NCBI GenBank assembly: GCA_016490735.1
Contig: JAEMWC010000756.1
Location: forward strand, 212,001-276,000
Length of the DNA stretch: 64,000 nt
Origin: Pachyseris speciosa
Taxonomy: Eukaryota > Cnidaria > Anthozoa > Scleractinia > Pachyseridae
Reading direction: 5' to 3'
Shown: piece by piece, positions 1 to 12,140 of the stretch
Numbering within the stretch: position 1 is the stretch's first letter
Layout: each line of letters starts with the position of its first letter
Made by a program: the position numbers and the translations under genes
Notes under the pieces: model-generated
Databases searched by the model: none
Seen by the model: the letters and a program-made list of their open reading frames with translations, nothing else
Told to the model about the DNA's origin: nothing

Positions 1-335
1 TTTGAAGTCTGTTTAAAGATATGTTTTCGTTACCTAGAATAATTTGATCTGGTCGGATTCCTCAGGTGAAATTTTAATTGCCAGAAAATGCTAGGGAATA
101 AATCTTTGCGAAAATGCTGAGTTCAGGAAATGAACTTTCCACGAATTTTCTAGGGAACCATTTTCTTTCTGAAAATGCTAGCTAACGTTTTTGCCTGCCA
201 AAAGCAGCAAATGCAACCTTTCCACCTCAGGGGCTATGAATTTCCTTTTGAGAATCTTTTATGCCACATTTCATAACAAAAATCCGAGTGCACTGTTCAA
301 TCGACGAAAAACCAATTCTCGAAAAACCAAAGATT
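1..335 (-). mobile_element. Truncated copy 1 of a 445-bp inverted-repeat DNA element
   Basis: This stretch is the reverse complement of the elements at 45984-46428 and 62282-62727. The shared landmarks are the ACAGACTTCAAA block at base 1, the AGCTAGCATTTTC block near 170-185, and the GAGTGCACTCGGATTTT block near 285-300. The window edge cuts off one end. The terminal repeat at the other end (CAGGGGCACCCAACGA in full copies) is not recognisable, so the copy is degenerate. No protein is encoded. Confidence 0.7.
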
Positions 336-837
336 TCGTCATTTTACGTTGTTTTAGCAGGGGACGGCAAAGAAATGGCAAAACGCACGTGCAGATTGAT
401 TGTTTGCGTTCATTAAACCTATTTTTTTTTTAGGCCTTCCAAGGGATAGAAGCGAGAAGCGACTTGGCTCCCATAAACAGGCGACAATGATCCTCTACCT
501 AAAACGCCGACAACCAACGGACGGACTGAAAAGCCGCGACACTTTGCGACAGGGCCAATTCAATTTCCATTCCTCTTTGTTTTCTTTTCGACGCACGGTG
601 ACATTTTACCTCCCAAATGAGAGACAGAGTCGTAAACAAGCGATAAAGCGACACCATAACACAACTTGGAAGGCTTCTTTTGTGATATCTTTCTAGCTGT
701 TGCCGCCCTTGTTGCTATGGCTCCCTGAATTTGACTCAGTCCAGTACGGAGTGTCTCTTCAAGTGTGATTTGGCTATATTCACTGTAGTAAACTCTTGCC
801 ATAATGCTGCACAATTGTCACTGGTATTGTAATCATT
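336..837. other. Unassigned intergenic DNA
   Basis: No gene is supported here. Open frames exist on both strands (for example 560-814 minus), but none has splice signals, family motifs or a good start context. The sequence is moderately AT-rich single-copy-looking DNA between two repeats. Confidence 0.5.
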
Positions 838-1037
838 AATGGGTCCTTTGCAGCTGGTCAGTCAAGTGGTAGAAAAACGCCATGCTGGAAAGCAAGCAAC
901 TCACTGGGACCAGACAAAAAAAGGAAATTTCCATTTTAAATGATGTAAGCTCTTTGTTTGTCATGTCCCAGAGCGTTGCTTGCCCTCCAGCATGACGTTT
1001 TTGTACCACGTGACTGACCAGCTGCAGAGGGCCCATT
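838..1037. mobile_element. Palindromic MITE, about 200 bp
   Basis: The two ends are inverted copies of each other: AATGGGTCCTTTGCAGCTGG on the left and its imperfect complement ending GCAGAGGGCCCATT on the right. Pairing continues for about 70 bases per arm. No coding capacity is seen, so this is a foldback-type non-autonomous DNA element. Confidence 0.75.
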
Positions 1038-2383
1038 TTGTTTCATTCGAGGAAGCAGCTGAAGGCATACAGTAAGACGAAAGCCTTACAAAGCCTTATT
1101 TGTAGCAAGGTTGAGAAGCATGTAGCGTGTCCGAGGGCGTAGGGAATATAGCACTTATCGATCCTGATGGACAGGTCAATAACATGCTTATTTGTTGGTT
1201 GGTGAGGTTTGCTAAAAGAGCCAAAAGGCCATTAGATAACGACAAACTTATTTTCTGTTGGTCAAGTTTTATTTAAAACTATTTTTAATGGCAGATTGTA
1301 GGCGGCAAGATTTCGACTCTAAACATGTTTTTCTGATTTGCGGTTTTCTGAATGTTTTACAACAATGCGTAAACAACTTGTTTTGTATACTGGTACACAG
1401 TGGAATTGAATACAGTTCTGTGTTACTTACTCAACAACATGTATGGATATTTTCTTTTGTCTGCTGGTATGCGTGGTAAATATATTTGTTACTTTTCCAT
1501 AAACAGTGCATTCAGCACTACAAGTAGTTGAACGGCTGCTGTTAAATATTTGGGAAAAGTGGGCACTCGGTAAGCATTGTTTGTAAACAACGATGATCAA
1601 TAGTGAAGATGAAGTCTTCATAACCCAAAACAGTTTTTCAGGGTCTTTGAAGCGTCCTTACAGTTTAATTGTTTTACTAAAAGATAATGTCTAAAAGATG
1701 ATGTTCCTCGTTTGGAAACAGGTGTGCCCAAGTTAGAAGTAGGAGAAGCTGTTTCAGACTTGTTTTGAATCAAAATGTCATAGAACTACCAAGATTCATT
1801 ACCGGGCCCGCCAGTTGCGCAAAACTTTCCACGTTTGCGCCTTTTCGCCTTTTTCGCCATGTCTCATGCATAAACATACACATACGATTGATGTCACAGA
1901 GAGCTTTTGGCTTCGCGCAAAATTTCTAAAATTTAAAGCCACGGCGGGAAGTTTTGGAACCCCTACAACAGCGAACTCTCTTCACGAAAAGGAGGGAAAC
2001 TACTGAAAATTAAATATGAGGAATATAAGCTATCATAATGTAAAAACGTAGAAAAAAATGTAGTTAATTGTTTATTCCTGTGCACTTTATTGAGAAGAGA
2101 TCAAGTTATAGCACATCGTCAATAATAAATGTCCCTCCGTGACTCTATCTGCTCTATGACTGCGAAGGCACTTCGGTGAAAAGGTGATTGACCAAGTCAT
2201 CCGAAGCAGTTTCCTGTTGGTGAAACAATAACTGAAACCTTCGATAAAGTTACGTTAAAAAGAATTGAAATCTTTGAAGGCAGGACAACAAAAAGGTGAA
2301 AGTATTGGTTCAAGTTCAATCTTTTCCTTGTTGAAGCAGGTCAGGATGATGGTATTTCTTTAACTTGCCCTTAGAAATAAATT
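1038..2383. other. Intergenic DNA and 3' flank of ABCC4-like copy A
   Basis: No gene is recognised. From about 2095 onward the sequence is homologous to 19150-19438, the 3' flank of ABCC4-like copy B, so the tandem duplication extends at least to here. Likely 3' UTR material of copy A lies just below base 2384. Confidence 0.55.
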
Positions 2384-2953
2384 TTATTCATAACTCTCCT
2401 GTTCTGCAGTCGTGGAATGCGCTTGCACAAGTTGAGTATAATAACCATTATCATTTTGCAGTAGGACTTCAGGTTTGTCAAATTCCACTACTCGTCCTTG
2501 ATCCATGACCAAAACTTTATCGTAGTCCATGATAGTGTTCAAGCGATGAGCGATGGTCAGTACTGTGGAATCTTTAAATCTCGTTCGTATAACTTCTTGA
2601 ATGAGATGGTCTGTCTTGTAATCCACATTAGAGGTGGCTTCATCCAGTATGATGATCTTGCTTTTCTGCAACAGCGCACGCGCTAAACAGACCAACTGAC
2701 GCTCGCCAACACTAAAGTTGCTCCCAGATTCTCTCAGTTTGTACTCCAGTTGGCCAGGTAATTGTTGCACCATGGTGTTCAATTGTACCTCTTCCAAAGC
2801 TCGCCAAATATCATGGTCTTCATGCAAAGAGAAAGGGTCAAGGTTCCTCCTCAGACTGCCGCTAAAGAGAACAGGATCCTGAGTTATAACGGCCATGGAC
2901 CTGCGGGATGCTTGTAGATTGAGATCCTTGAGGTTCATGCCATTGATAATGAC
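2384..2953 (-). CDS. ABCC4: ABCC4-like copy A, exon 7 (NBD2 core and C-terminus)
   Basis: Acceptor CTTTCAG, then 570 bases (190 codons including stop) in frame. It contains QDPVLFSGSLRRNLDPF, the signature SVGERQLVCLARALLQ, Walker B IIILDEATSNVD with the catalytic glutamate, and the H-loop TIAHRLNTI. The stop follows EQESYE. The sequence is nearly identical to copy B over this exon. Confidence 0.92.
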   Translation of the reverse strand, partial: VIINGMNLKDLNLQASRRSMAVITQDPVLFSGSLRRNLDPFSLHEDHDIWRALEEVQLNTMVQQLPGQLEYKLRESGSNFSVGERQLVCLARALLQKSKIIILDEATSNVDYKTDHLIQEVIRTRFKDSTVLTIAHRLNTIMDYDKVLVMDQGRVVEFDKPEVLLQNDNGYYTQLVQAHSTTAEQESYE

Positions 2954-3066
2954 CTGAAAGAAAGAATTAAAGGTGGTTCATGTCTAGTCATTAAGTTGTA
3001 TTTTCGCATTCCAATTAATCTATTAATGGATGAATAAATAAATGGTTGGATGGACAAAGATAAAAT

Positions 3067-3201
3067 CCAGGCCCCAGTCGTTCAAAGAGCGGATAACTCT
3101 ATCCAGCGGATAAGCCGCTATCCAGTGGATAAAATGTATCACAACTGATACATTTTATCCGCTGGATAGAGTTTTCCGCTCTTTGAACAACTGGGGCCTG
3201 G
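3067..3201. mobile_element. Palindromic MITE beside a splice donor (family 1, copy 1)
   Basis: 135 bp with inverted ends CCAGGCCCCAGTCGTTCAAA and TTTGAACAACTGGGGCCTGG and internal inverted TATCCAGCGGATAA blocks. A second copy lies at 18940-19089. It occupies the intron of copy A starting only seven bases inside the donor of exon 6. Confidence 0.88.
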
Positions 3202-3208
3202 TACTTAC

Positions 3209-3562
3209 GAGGCCTTCAGGTTCTGGCATTCTGAACAAAGCAGCTACTAGTGATGATTTTCCAGCTCCCGTGCGACCTGCTACACCAACTTTCTCCTTCG
3301 GGGCTACGCTGAAGCTGATGTTGTTCAAAACTTTTGGAGCATCTTTTAAATACTTGAGGGATACGTTGCTTAATGTTAGTCCACCTTCATTTGGCCCCTG
3401 GTCTGGAGGAAGTGTCGCAGAGCTGTATCCGGGCTCTGGCTCAAGACTTGCGTACGTCATTACCCGCTCAACTGACGTCATATGGTTCTGACGCCATACG
3501 GATCGTGAACTGCGCTACGTCTAATATCTGGACTGCGGACGATAGGGCCATGCCTGCTAAAG
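3209..3562 (-). CDS. ABCC4: ABCC4-like copy A, exon 6 (linker and Walker A of NBD2) with 8-base deletion
   Basis: Acceptor CTTTTTAG and donor GGCCTC|GTAAGT. The exon encodes LAGMALSSAVQ, the helix into NBD2, then MTSVERVMTYASLEPEPGY and Walker [10 protein letters not shown]. Between TCAGAA and CCATATG eight bases present in copy B are missing, so the front of the exon runs into a stop in its own frame while the MTSVERV part is open in another. Splice phases require the eight bases. Confidence 0.85.
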
Positions 3563-4296
3563 CTAAAAAGAAGTCGTTAATGAAATTGTAGCGCGCACTA
3601 TACAATAAGAGGCCTATATTTCACTGAGATGTACCGCCTGGGGAATTGTATATCAATTTTATAAAATTACTTTTTGCTGTTTTTGTTTTTCATGTTATTT
3701 TTATTCGACACTTCTTGTCTTTTTCGATGATTACCACTTATTTGTCTGGTCTTGCTTTTCATTAAAGTTAGATTAACATTGTGTACTCCAGCCCTGTCAT
3801 GAGAATTGAAGCTATGATAATGATACGTGATTGAAGTCATAGAATTTACACTTTCAAAGTTAATTCTTTTAAGGCCCACAAAGCTGGACCGCTGGCCTTT
3901 TCTTTTAAACGAGGGAAGTGGACTATAAGTTCTACGGAACAGCCATCTTAGATCCAAAACCATCCAAACTGGGTAAAAAAAATGATTACAGCCCATGTGA
4001 CTTCAAACTGAATAAAGCTTATAATTAGCACCATAATGGTGGAGAAATGTAAATTGAAACTAAATCTGTTTTGGAAAAATGAGATTGAAATGAAAAAACC
4101 GTTTCGCCATGGAAACGCCAAAATAAAGTTATGGAAACAATCATTGTCATATATACCAGAAAAAATGCTTTCACAAAAGGCAATAACATGTGCTTTAAAT
4201 GGATTTTGTATGTACTTTTTATTGAAGAGTTCTGAAACTTCCTAATAAGAGCCTAGCATCCCCCTTTCCCTCCATAAGACCACGTTGGGTGAGCGT

Positions 4297-4495
4297 TTAA
4301 GTAATGTTTAATAAATGAGCAGGAGTGTTTTATCAAGTTTAAAACACGAGGCGCAGCCGAGTGTTTTAGGACTTGATACTGTACATCACTGTACTTACTG
4401 TACATCTATCCATTCTTACATTAAAATCTAGATTTTGGATTATTTTGGCTTAGAAAATCGGATGAAAAATTTAGCCATGTCTTTTAGCAGATTTG
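4297..4495 (+). repeat. Dispersed repeat, copy 1 (inverse of 22029-22242)
   Basis: The block with AATAAATGAGCAGGAGTGTT, AAACACGAGGCGCAGCCGAG and the tail GAAAATCGGATGAAAAATTTAG recurs in reverse orientation at 22029-22242. Each sits in the same intron (between exons 5 and 6) of its ABCC4-like copy, but in opposite orientation and at different places, so they are independent insertions. The host intron (3563-6149) also holds a LINE fragment and a microsatellite; nothing else is recognised in it. Confidence 0.6.
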
Positions 4496-5619
4496 AAGAC
4501 ACTCATTAAAAATTAATTTCTTTTGCATTTCCTTCACGAATTATTAATGAGTTTTTTAACTTTGTTTCATCGCACGGTTAGAACTTAGTTTTAATCACCT
4601 TGTTAACTAAATGGAGGATAGTGTAATGCTTCTTAAAAGCATTATTTGCCGTGAAAAAAAAATGGCACCAGCTTTCGTTTACTAACAAAAACGTTTCAAC
4701 TCAACATTGGTGGTATTCATTAGGCGAGATTACGGCAGACCTTTGTTGCCCGCATTATATTGGGATCATTAGGAAATTTGACCACATACATCACAATTAG
4801 GGACAAGGTTTCTTAATTAGCTCACTGTTAAGTATTCATTTTCAACGACGCTGTAACGGTATTTAAATGTGTCAATAATTTAGTTTCTGATAAGTCCAAG
4901 AGATCTTGTAACCTGTTGCATATCCCTCGTTGTCGCTTATCCCATCTGCCAATGTTCCTTTGCCGACTCAAGCAGTTTATTTAAGGCCAGGGTTTTCGAA
5001 ATACGTGTATCTTCAGAAACATGGTTGATTGCCAATATCTTTCTCCAGATTGCCTAAGAACAGGTCTTCTTTTGCCTTAACGTACAATTTTGATCACATG
5101 ACTAGTCACGTGATCAAATTTGAAAAACTCTTAAATCAGCGATTTGGTGGCGGATTTTAAGTTAAAAGGTAAACAAATCAGCGTTTCCAATGGAAATCCA
5201 ACATATCTAACTTTCTACGCCTGGAATGATTGTTCACGAGTTTTAGGTTTTAAATTATTAAAAGCCAAAGTTTGAATTCTGGGCCCAAAAATGACCTTTG
5301 TTCTTATACTCTTTTTGTTGAGAAATATGTACGGTCATTCCAAACGTGAGATGCTGCAAATAATTAATATGCATAAGAAAAGCGTCTTTATTCGATATTA
5401 CATCCTACGACCGTCACCTACGCCTCAAATAAGTGATTTTTTTTTCAATGAAATGGTCACCTTACACGTCACGCAATATTTAATAACGTCTATTATACTT
5501 GACAATGTTAAGGACGATGAGAAGTTCTTTTGTGCCGAATTTCGTTGCAGTGTCATTTCTTTTGGCTTTTATATTACGAGAAAACCATTTTATCTAATAA
5601 ACGCCCCTGACCCAGGCCT

Positions 5620-5880
5620 TAACTGCTTGAGCACCGTGGATGCAACTTATGGAACAGTCTTTGCAATAACGTGAAGGCAGCTGAGTCGTTCAGAGCGTTT
5701 AAGCGCCGTCTCCAATTAAAACGGCATTTAATCCCCTTCTGAGAAATGAAATTAACTTTAATTTGGTGACGAAATTTTTAAAATACTTTCTTCTTTATTA
5801 TTCGTTCTATAAACTTATTTGTATGTTTTTCTTTCTTTTCATATTTGTTTTTAATGATTAATACAGTTAGAAATATTGTA
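5620..5880 (+). mobile_element. LINE ORF2 C-terminal fragment and 3' end
   Basis: One frame near 5625-5742 reads NLWNSLCNNVKAAESFRAFK followed by RRLQLKRHL and a stop. This is the usual C-terminal pattern of LINE ORF2 proteins (WN.L...SF..FK..L). An AT-rich tail follows. It is 5' truncated and without a reverse-transcriptase core. Confidence 0.55.
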
Positions 5881-5908
5881 ACTGCAATACCCTTTGTAAT
5901 AAACGAAT

Positions 5909-6001
5909 GTAGGTAGGTAGGTAGGTAGGTGGGTGGGTGGGTGGGTGGGTGGGTAGGTAGGAAGGTAAGTAGGTAGGTAGGCAGGTAGGCAGGCAGGTAG
6001 C
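5909..6001 (+). repeat. Microsatellite (GGTA/GGTG)n
   Basis: Tetranucleotide run of GTAG and GTGG units with some GCAG variants, directly behind the LINE tail and close to the donor of exon 5 of ABCC4-like copy A. Confidence 0.95.
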
Positions 6002-6149
6002 CTTTCCCGGCAATGCAAATATAAAAACTTTGCTTTCAAGAAGCATTACACTGTCCTTGCTATAATCAATAAGCCAAAATGAGTTCATTATATGTGAGAA
6101 TATAATCCACAACGACATTTAGTAACATTGCGTGTGCAACATTGTGTAC

Positions 6150-6286
6150 CTGGGCTTTGTGTGGCAAAAAGAGCTCCCGCTGATATAGATGTTATCAGCA
6201 AATTAACCAAAGCATCTCCTCGAACAGCAAGCCAACGAGTTGAGGCCAGCAACATTATCAAAGCTGCTGTGTTCTTGTCGAGGTAC
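6150..6286 (-). CDS. ABCC4: ABCC4-like copy A, exon 5 (TMD2, second part)
   Basis: A 137-base exon with acceptor TTAATTAG and donor CCAG|GTACAC. It encodes YLDKNTAALIMLLASTRWLA followed by VRGDAL and a hydrophobic helix ending ATQSP. Start and end phases match exons 4 and 6, and the length matches copy B exactly. Confidence 0.85.
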
Positions 6287-6631
6287 CTAATTAAGTAGCA
6301 AAACAAAGAATAACTAATACTGGTAATGTTATTGGCCATTTAGTTGACTTTACCCTTTTCTATAAATATCTGATCTGTCAATTACTTATTATGAGAATGA
6401 CTGATTGTTACTATTTAAAACTGCGCCTCAGAGCAGGTACTAGCAAATGATCGAGCACAAAAAAAGTCATTCCATTTCAGAGCTCCCTACAGTTTGATAG
6501 CGAGTTCTAGATGTCATAAAAGACATTTTTTTTTTGTCTTTCACAAAATTAAAGTCTGTTTAATCGTTTTTAAGAGCGGGTTCGAACTATATGCTTCATG
6601 TAAGGTTGCTGTGGACACCCCAGATACTAAC

Positions 6632-7202
6632 CTATAAAGTCTGGAGATAAATGCTTCTTCCATAGTGGAAGAGCGAATTACTTCCAATCCTGCCACAGTA
6701 TCCGCAATGCAAGAATACACTGGACTGCATGTAATTGCTTCTACTCGCCTCATTTCGCGGGATGATCTTAAATAAAACTTGCCCAACAAAACAAAAAGCA
6801 ACGTCAGAGGAGCGCAAACAATGAAGAGCCATATGTTGGAAACTGCTGAAAGGATGGTGGCACCCATCACGAAAAACAACAACTGAACTGTAAAGAGAGC
6901 TTGTCCTGGAAGCAGATCGTCCATGAAACCGATGTCTTTGGAGAAGCGATTCAAGATGCGGCCAACTGGGTTTGTATCAAAGAATAACACTGGTGCTTTA
7001 ATAACTGCTTCTGTCATCTCATCATAGAGGTTTTCAGAAGCCTTGATAGCAGCGACATAGAAACAGAACGAGGATGCTGTTGTGAGGAGCAAGGAGACCG
7101 TCACAATCGATCCATAAACCAGGAGAGTGACATGGTTCTTCTGTTGTTCATATGGCATCTCTGTAATCCGTGAAAGCCACCAGTAGGGCGCAATCAATGA
7201 CA
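6632..7202 (-). CDS. ABCC4: ABCC4-like copy A, exon 4 (TMD2, first part)
   Basis: Acceptor ATAACAG precedes TGTCATTGATTGC; the donor follows CTTTATAG. The product starts SLIAPYWWLSR and carries the family motif ASENLYDEMTEAVIKAPVLF followed by NPVGRILNRFSKDIG, then membrane helices. The frame is intact over 571 bases, the same length as in copy B. Confidence 0.9.
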
Positions 7203-9134
7203 CTGTTATAAATGAAAATAGTCTTGTTATTGCCGCATTTATTGAGCGTTTTTTGACCCATCCATATTGTCCAGTTTTTCATTTTGATCGTTTTTAGCTC
7301 GTGGAGAGCTATCGGGATGGCTGGGGAATCAGGATGTCAGGCGTAAGCAATGGAAAATTGGTAATCGATTTCCGATCGTCTCAAGTTCGGCAGGCGCTCT
7401 CATGCATTCGTTGAATGGTCGTTAAGAATGCTGTTATTCGTCAAGCACATTCAAGGAACAAATAAACTTTATTCTGTCCTGTTTCCATTGATACCTCAAA
7501 GTAAAATAGTATGTACGTTTGTTCATTACAAAAGGCAATCAAAAATTGTTTTATCTAATAAGAATAGCATATTCGCAATTCCCGAGCATTGAGACGGCAC
7601 GAGGGAATGATTTAGACACCCGTTCTAGGAATTCTCATATGCCCAAAGACTCTTCGTGGTTGCTGTGTAAAAAGTTTCGTTTTCATTCGCTGTCATATGT
7701 TCAATCAAGCGTATTAAAAACGCGGTGAGAAATAAAGATAATCATCTCCTGTGAAATGCGCTTCCGACAATTTTCAATTGTCAAAAGATTTTGAATCTTC
7801 GACAGCCTCTGCAAAATATACCTCACTTATTTTGTCTTCGTTCTGAGCTGCTGTACGTTGAGCAAAATAATTTTGAACAAACTTTGGCTCACAAAATGTG
7901 CGTTTCGTTACCATATGCAAATAAGAGGATATTTTGTTTCGTCTGTATGCAAATTTGTGGCGTCTGCTCACAGAATATCTGGCCAGTTTTTCCAGCCAGT
8001 TTATCGGCGGTAATTTAGAAGCAGCTGTGATAGGTTATTTGCTTGTTTATTGTAACAACCGCATGGCCAACAGCCTTTTGAATTCTTGTTTACCGGATTC
8101 TTATCCTTTGTTAACCACATGCGTATGGGAAGCGATGGGAAGTATGGGAAGCGATCAAGAACCAAAAGGTTCCGTGTATAATACGCAGCGCAAATTTCAT
8201 GAAAAAAATCTTAGGAAAAAAGTGCGCATTATACACGGGTAAATACGGTAAACTGTTACTTGGTATTACAGTATTTCTTAAACAAACTACTCTTCTACTA
8301 GAGTGGTTTCAAAACTCCCATTCCACAACGTATATTAATCAATGAACAACAGTCAAGATACAACAAACGAATCAAATCGTAAAACAGAAAAATGTATTAC
8401 ACTGCATTTCAACCACTCTATAGGCTTGATAATTCCCTATATCACCTCCCTGACACTGATCTTACTTACTCCACGAGCTTACCACAGGATGCCTTTGATT
8501 CTCAGAAAAGTTGGCTGTGCCTTCCATCCACACGCAAAAAGAAACTCTCCGCAAACGGACTATTTCGTAAAACATTGACCAAACTGGAGATCCTTTAGAA
8601 AACGAACGCGTTATTTGTATACGTCTTGACAACAAAAATGGAGGGTTTCGAAAAAGATGGGTCAATGGCATCAATATACCTCTCTCGAAAGTAGCGTTTT
8701 TTCAGAGTTTTCAAGACAGATGTTTATTACTTGTGGACAACGAAACAACTGAAAGCGGAAGTGTGCGTGTGGATGAAAAACATTTATGTGGCTAAAGATC
8801 GTAGCTTCATTCCATTGAATATTTTCAACAATGGGCTTTTTATCGCCTTTCTTGACCGGGGAAGGAGAAAATACGGAAATTTCAGTAGGCGGCCATCCTG
8901 GATCCGCCATCTTGCATTGTAAGATTATCCAAAAAAAAAAAGAAAAGAAAGTCACCAAAATAAACCAAATAGAATCACAACCCATAGAGAAATGCCAAGA
9001 GGATGAAAAAACACAACAAAGAAACAAACTGAAGCTGAAAAAGAAACTGTAGTAAAGTTAATTTTTCTTAATAGAAACTATTACTTTCCAATCGCGTGCT
9101 CACCACTTTCACTCACCCACTTGTGACCACTTAC

Positions 9135-10492
9135 CTTGAACTATAACATTAAAGACAAAATGACCCAATATTAAGGAAACAGGAAGTGCAGCTCTGAAAT
9201 ACTTCCAGTATCGCCTCCATTCTACGGTTCCCACCATCCTGTCCTCTTTCTCTTCTTTCAGGTCCAGCCTCTCATTCTGCCTTTCAGCATCAGGAAAGAA
9301 CGCATTTCTTTTTTCTTCAAATTTCTTTCTTTTGTTTTGAAGTGCATCCTTTATTGCATCTTGTTCTTTCTGTTGACTTGAGTCAATTTCAGCAGAGACA
9401 GATTCAATCTCTTCATCCATTGCAAGGTTTTTGCATTCTTTCACAACAGAACCATTCTCTAGCACCAGATAATAATCCGTCTGTTTTAGAAATTGTACAT
9501 GATGAGTGGCCAGAATCCGCATTCGCCCTGTTAAGAATCTTTTAATGCACTTTTCAAACAACACTTTCCCAACTTTGGCATCCACTGCGCTCAGTGGATC
9601 GTCCAACAGGTAAATGTCTGCATCGGAGTAGATTGCGCGCGCTAAACTTACTCTGGCACGCTGACCGCCGCTCAATATTACTCCACGTTGTCCAATTTCA
9701 GTAAGGTCACCTTTTGGAAAACAGTTTATGTCAGTTTCTAAGTCACACACTTGAATAATGACTTTATACATTTGCTCATCAAAATCTCTCCCAAACAGAA
9801 TGTTCTCTCGCAAGGTGCCAGAAAAGACCCAAGGCACCTGGGAAACGTAAGCGATTTTCCCAATGCAGGATGATTTTCCGGACGCTGCTGGAAGTTCTCC
9901 TAGTATGGCCATCAGCAAAGATGTTTTGCCGCTTCCAACAGGACCTGTTATGCCTACAATTTCCCCACTGCTAATGTTTAATGAGACGTTATTTAAGGTT
10001 GGGTGATCACACGCCTGGTTCCAATGAGAAGATAGTCTACTGAGAAATACCCGCGATTGTCTGTTTTGAGATGTGTCACAACATCGCCGAGCACAAATCA
10101 AAGCCGGTTTGCCAGGTCTGAGGCTTTCAGTTCTCACGGGATGGGGCTTGTATTTTCTCCCTCTGCAGTAAACTTTAAGCGCATATGGGTTTTCTTTGCT
10201 GTTTTCAGAGTTCCAAGCAAAGGATCTGTTTTTAATTAAAGTCTGAACTCTGTCAAGTGCCGTTTTCGCATCCATGATAAGGCGTAATGATTCTCCAATA
10301 AATATAGTTACGACCAATCTGATGTTAGACAAGATACTAAGCAAGGTGAAAGCTTGAAACGAATTCACTGTAATGCCTGAAAGAAGAAGGCCCAGGATCG
10401 AAAAGAACCCTGCAATGGCGGTGCTAGTGAAGAACAGAGCGTAGATACTGGAGACGATGAATCCTCGTAACCGGATAAAAGACAGTTCGTTC
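9135..10492 (-). CDS. ABCC4: ABCC4-like copy A, exon 3 (end of TMD1, NBD1, linker)
   Basis: This is a single long exon of 1358 bases with acceptor CTCGTAG and donor GTAAGTGG. It encodes the last TMD1 helices, then NBD1: Walker A GPVGSGKTS (about 9921-9948), a Q-loop YVSQ, signature LSGGQRARVSLARA (about 9640-9675), Walker B IYLLDDP and D-loop SAVDA. A charged linker (KEEKEDRMVGTVEWRRY) leads toward TMD2. NBD1 has Asp, not Glu, after Walker B, as is usual for the degenerate first site of MRP proteins. The frame is intact. Confidence 0.9.
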
Positions 10493-11780
10493 CTACGAGG
10501 TTAAAAAAATGAAAAGAGTTCTTCGCATGCTATTTATGACAAATGTCTGTTTCGAGGTCTATCCGGGTGGAGATAAGTTTTTAAAATGTTCGTTCTTGCT
10601 TTGGATACCTGCTTGGCCTGAACTTTACCATATAAATTAAAATCTAATTAAGATAACCAAAAGGTTTAATTAATTTATTTCGATAGAGGAAACGCGCATT
10701 GATAACCTGTAGAAGACAATTGCTGGGCAGGCTAGCGAAGCAGCACAGTAGTACAAAAAATGGTTTTGCTGCGTGGCACTCGATTTAAATAATACAATGA
10801 TGGTGTAGCGAAGCAGCACACCTATCCTTTGATTTCGCCAGATTTATACACCAGCGGGACTAAACCTCTCATTTTGAACTCTCCTTTTTAAGTAATATAG
10901 TAGGGACCGACTTATTCCCCTTTTTGAGGAATGACGTCATGAATAAGCATCTCACGAACATAGGGTGATGCCTTGTTCCGACCTTTCCCCTAGGCGTTCC
11001 CTCTTGCCCCCTTGTCCGCTCGAGGTCTGGGAAGGAGTCGGCGAGAGAACGCCTAGTAAATACTGCCAAAATACCCCTGAGTTTTAGCGCAAAAAAACCC
11101 TGGTTGGTATTTATTTGTTTCCACGCCGTATCGTGTGAAAGCTTCCTGCCGATGCGACAATCCAGGAAAATGGAAGTGTCCAGAAACGACGGTAAGTTCT
11201 CACTTTGTGGAATCACCCTTTTTGTCCATTAGTTTGCGTTGCTTTTCCGTTCAAAGTTACATGTACTTCGCCGCACAATTTTTGTAGATCAGAGTGGGAG
11301 ACCGAGTGCGATGTGAGGCTTGCCACCCACCCTTTGTGTAGCAACCTCATGAAATTGTTGTAATGTACGATCTCGTTCGTATTTCAGTGTTGTTTATGGT
11401 GGATCTGGAAGTACTCGCTAGGCGTTCTCGGTGAGACTCTCCCGGTGACGTCACCGCTGACGTTTGAGTTTGACCGAGCCGAGAACGCCTGGGGACTAGG
11501 CTGGCCTTGTTCTAATTTTAATAGGCTTACCAACAGATTATCAACTGATTTTACAAGTAGCCCCATGTGCGTATCTCCTGAATAAGATGTAATTTTTAAA
11601 GAACAGCTTAGTCTAAATCACTTTAGTATTTAGTATTTAGTTTAACTTGATATTTAATACGATCTTTAGATTTGATAGTATAGTTTTTAGAAATTTGAAT
11701 TTTGTACTTTTTTTCTAATTTTGAGGGCCACAAGTTTATTAGCTTTTAGCTATTTAGTGTTACCCTCCATGAATAAAGTG

Positions 11781-11781
<1 letters not shown>

Positions 11782-11830
<49 letters not shown>
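11782..11830 (+). repeat. Microsatellite (CTTA)n
   Basis: About twelve uninterrupted CTTA units, directly after GAATAAAGTG, which looks like the 3' tail of a LINE ending in a simple repeat. Confidence 0.95.
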
Positions 11831-12140
11831 AGGATTCTTATTAATTTGCGGAGGAATACAGATATGGTGAAATCACATTCTACTTTTATATTATAGTACC
11901 AATGTCGGTATAACCGGCTTGGTAAGCTTTAAAAGATTTTTTGTTACACCCTAACTTCTCCTCCATCTCCTCATTTAGGGAAAACAATAGAAATGAAGAC
12001 AATGTTTTCAGTAACAACATTGGCGGGTACGTAGGATTTGTCATTAACAGCTGCTAAAGTATATCTTAGAGTTCTCGAACACTGACTTCCGTCTGTATTT
12101 CGTTACGATAAAGAAAAAGGCCTTTTTTAATATTATTTGC

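Noticed and set aside
560..814. Minus-strand frame starting MCSIMARVYYSEYS
   Set aside because: Looks mildly protein-like but has no donor site at a sensible place and no recognised family.
5291..5674. 127-codon plus-strand frame
   Set aside because: It overlaps the LINE fragment in a different phase and has no domain pattern.
5909..6118. Pro/Thr/Tyr-rich minus-strand frames
   Set aside because: They are translations of the GGTA/GGTG microsatellite.
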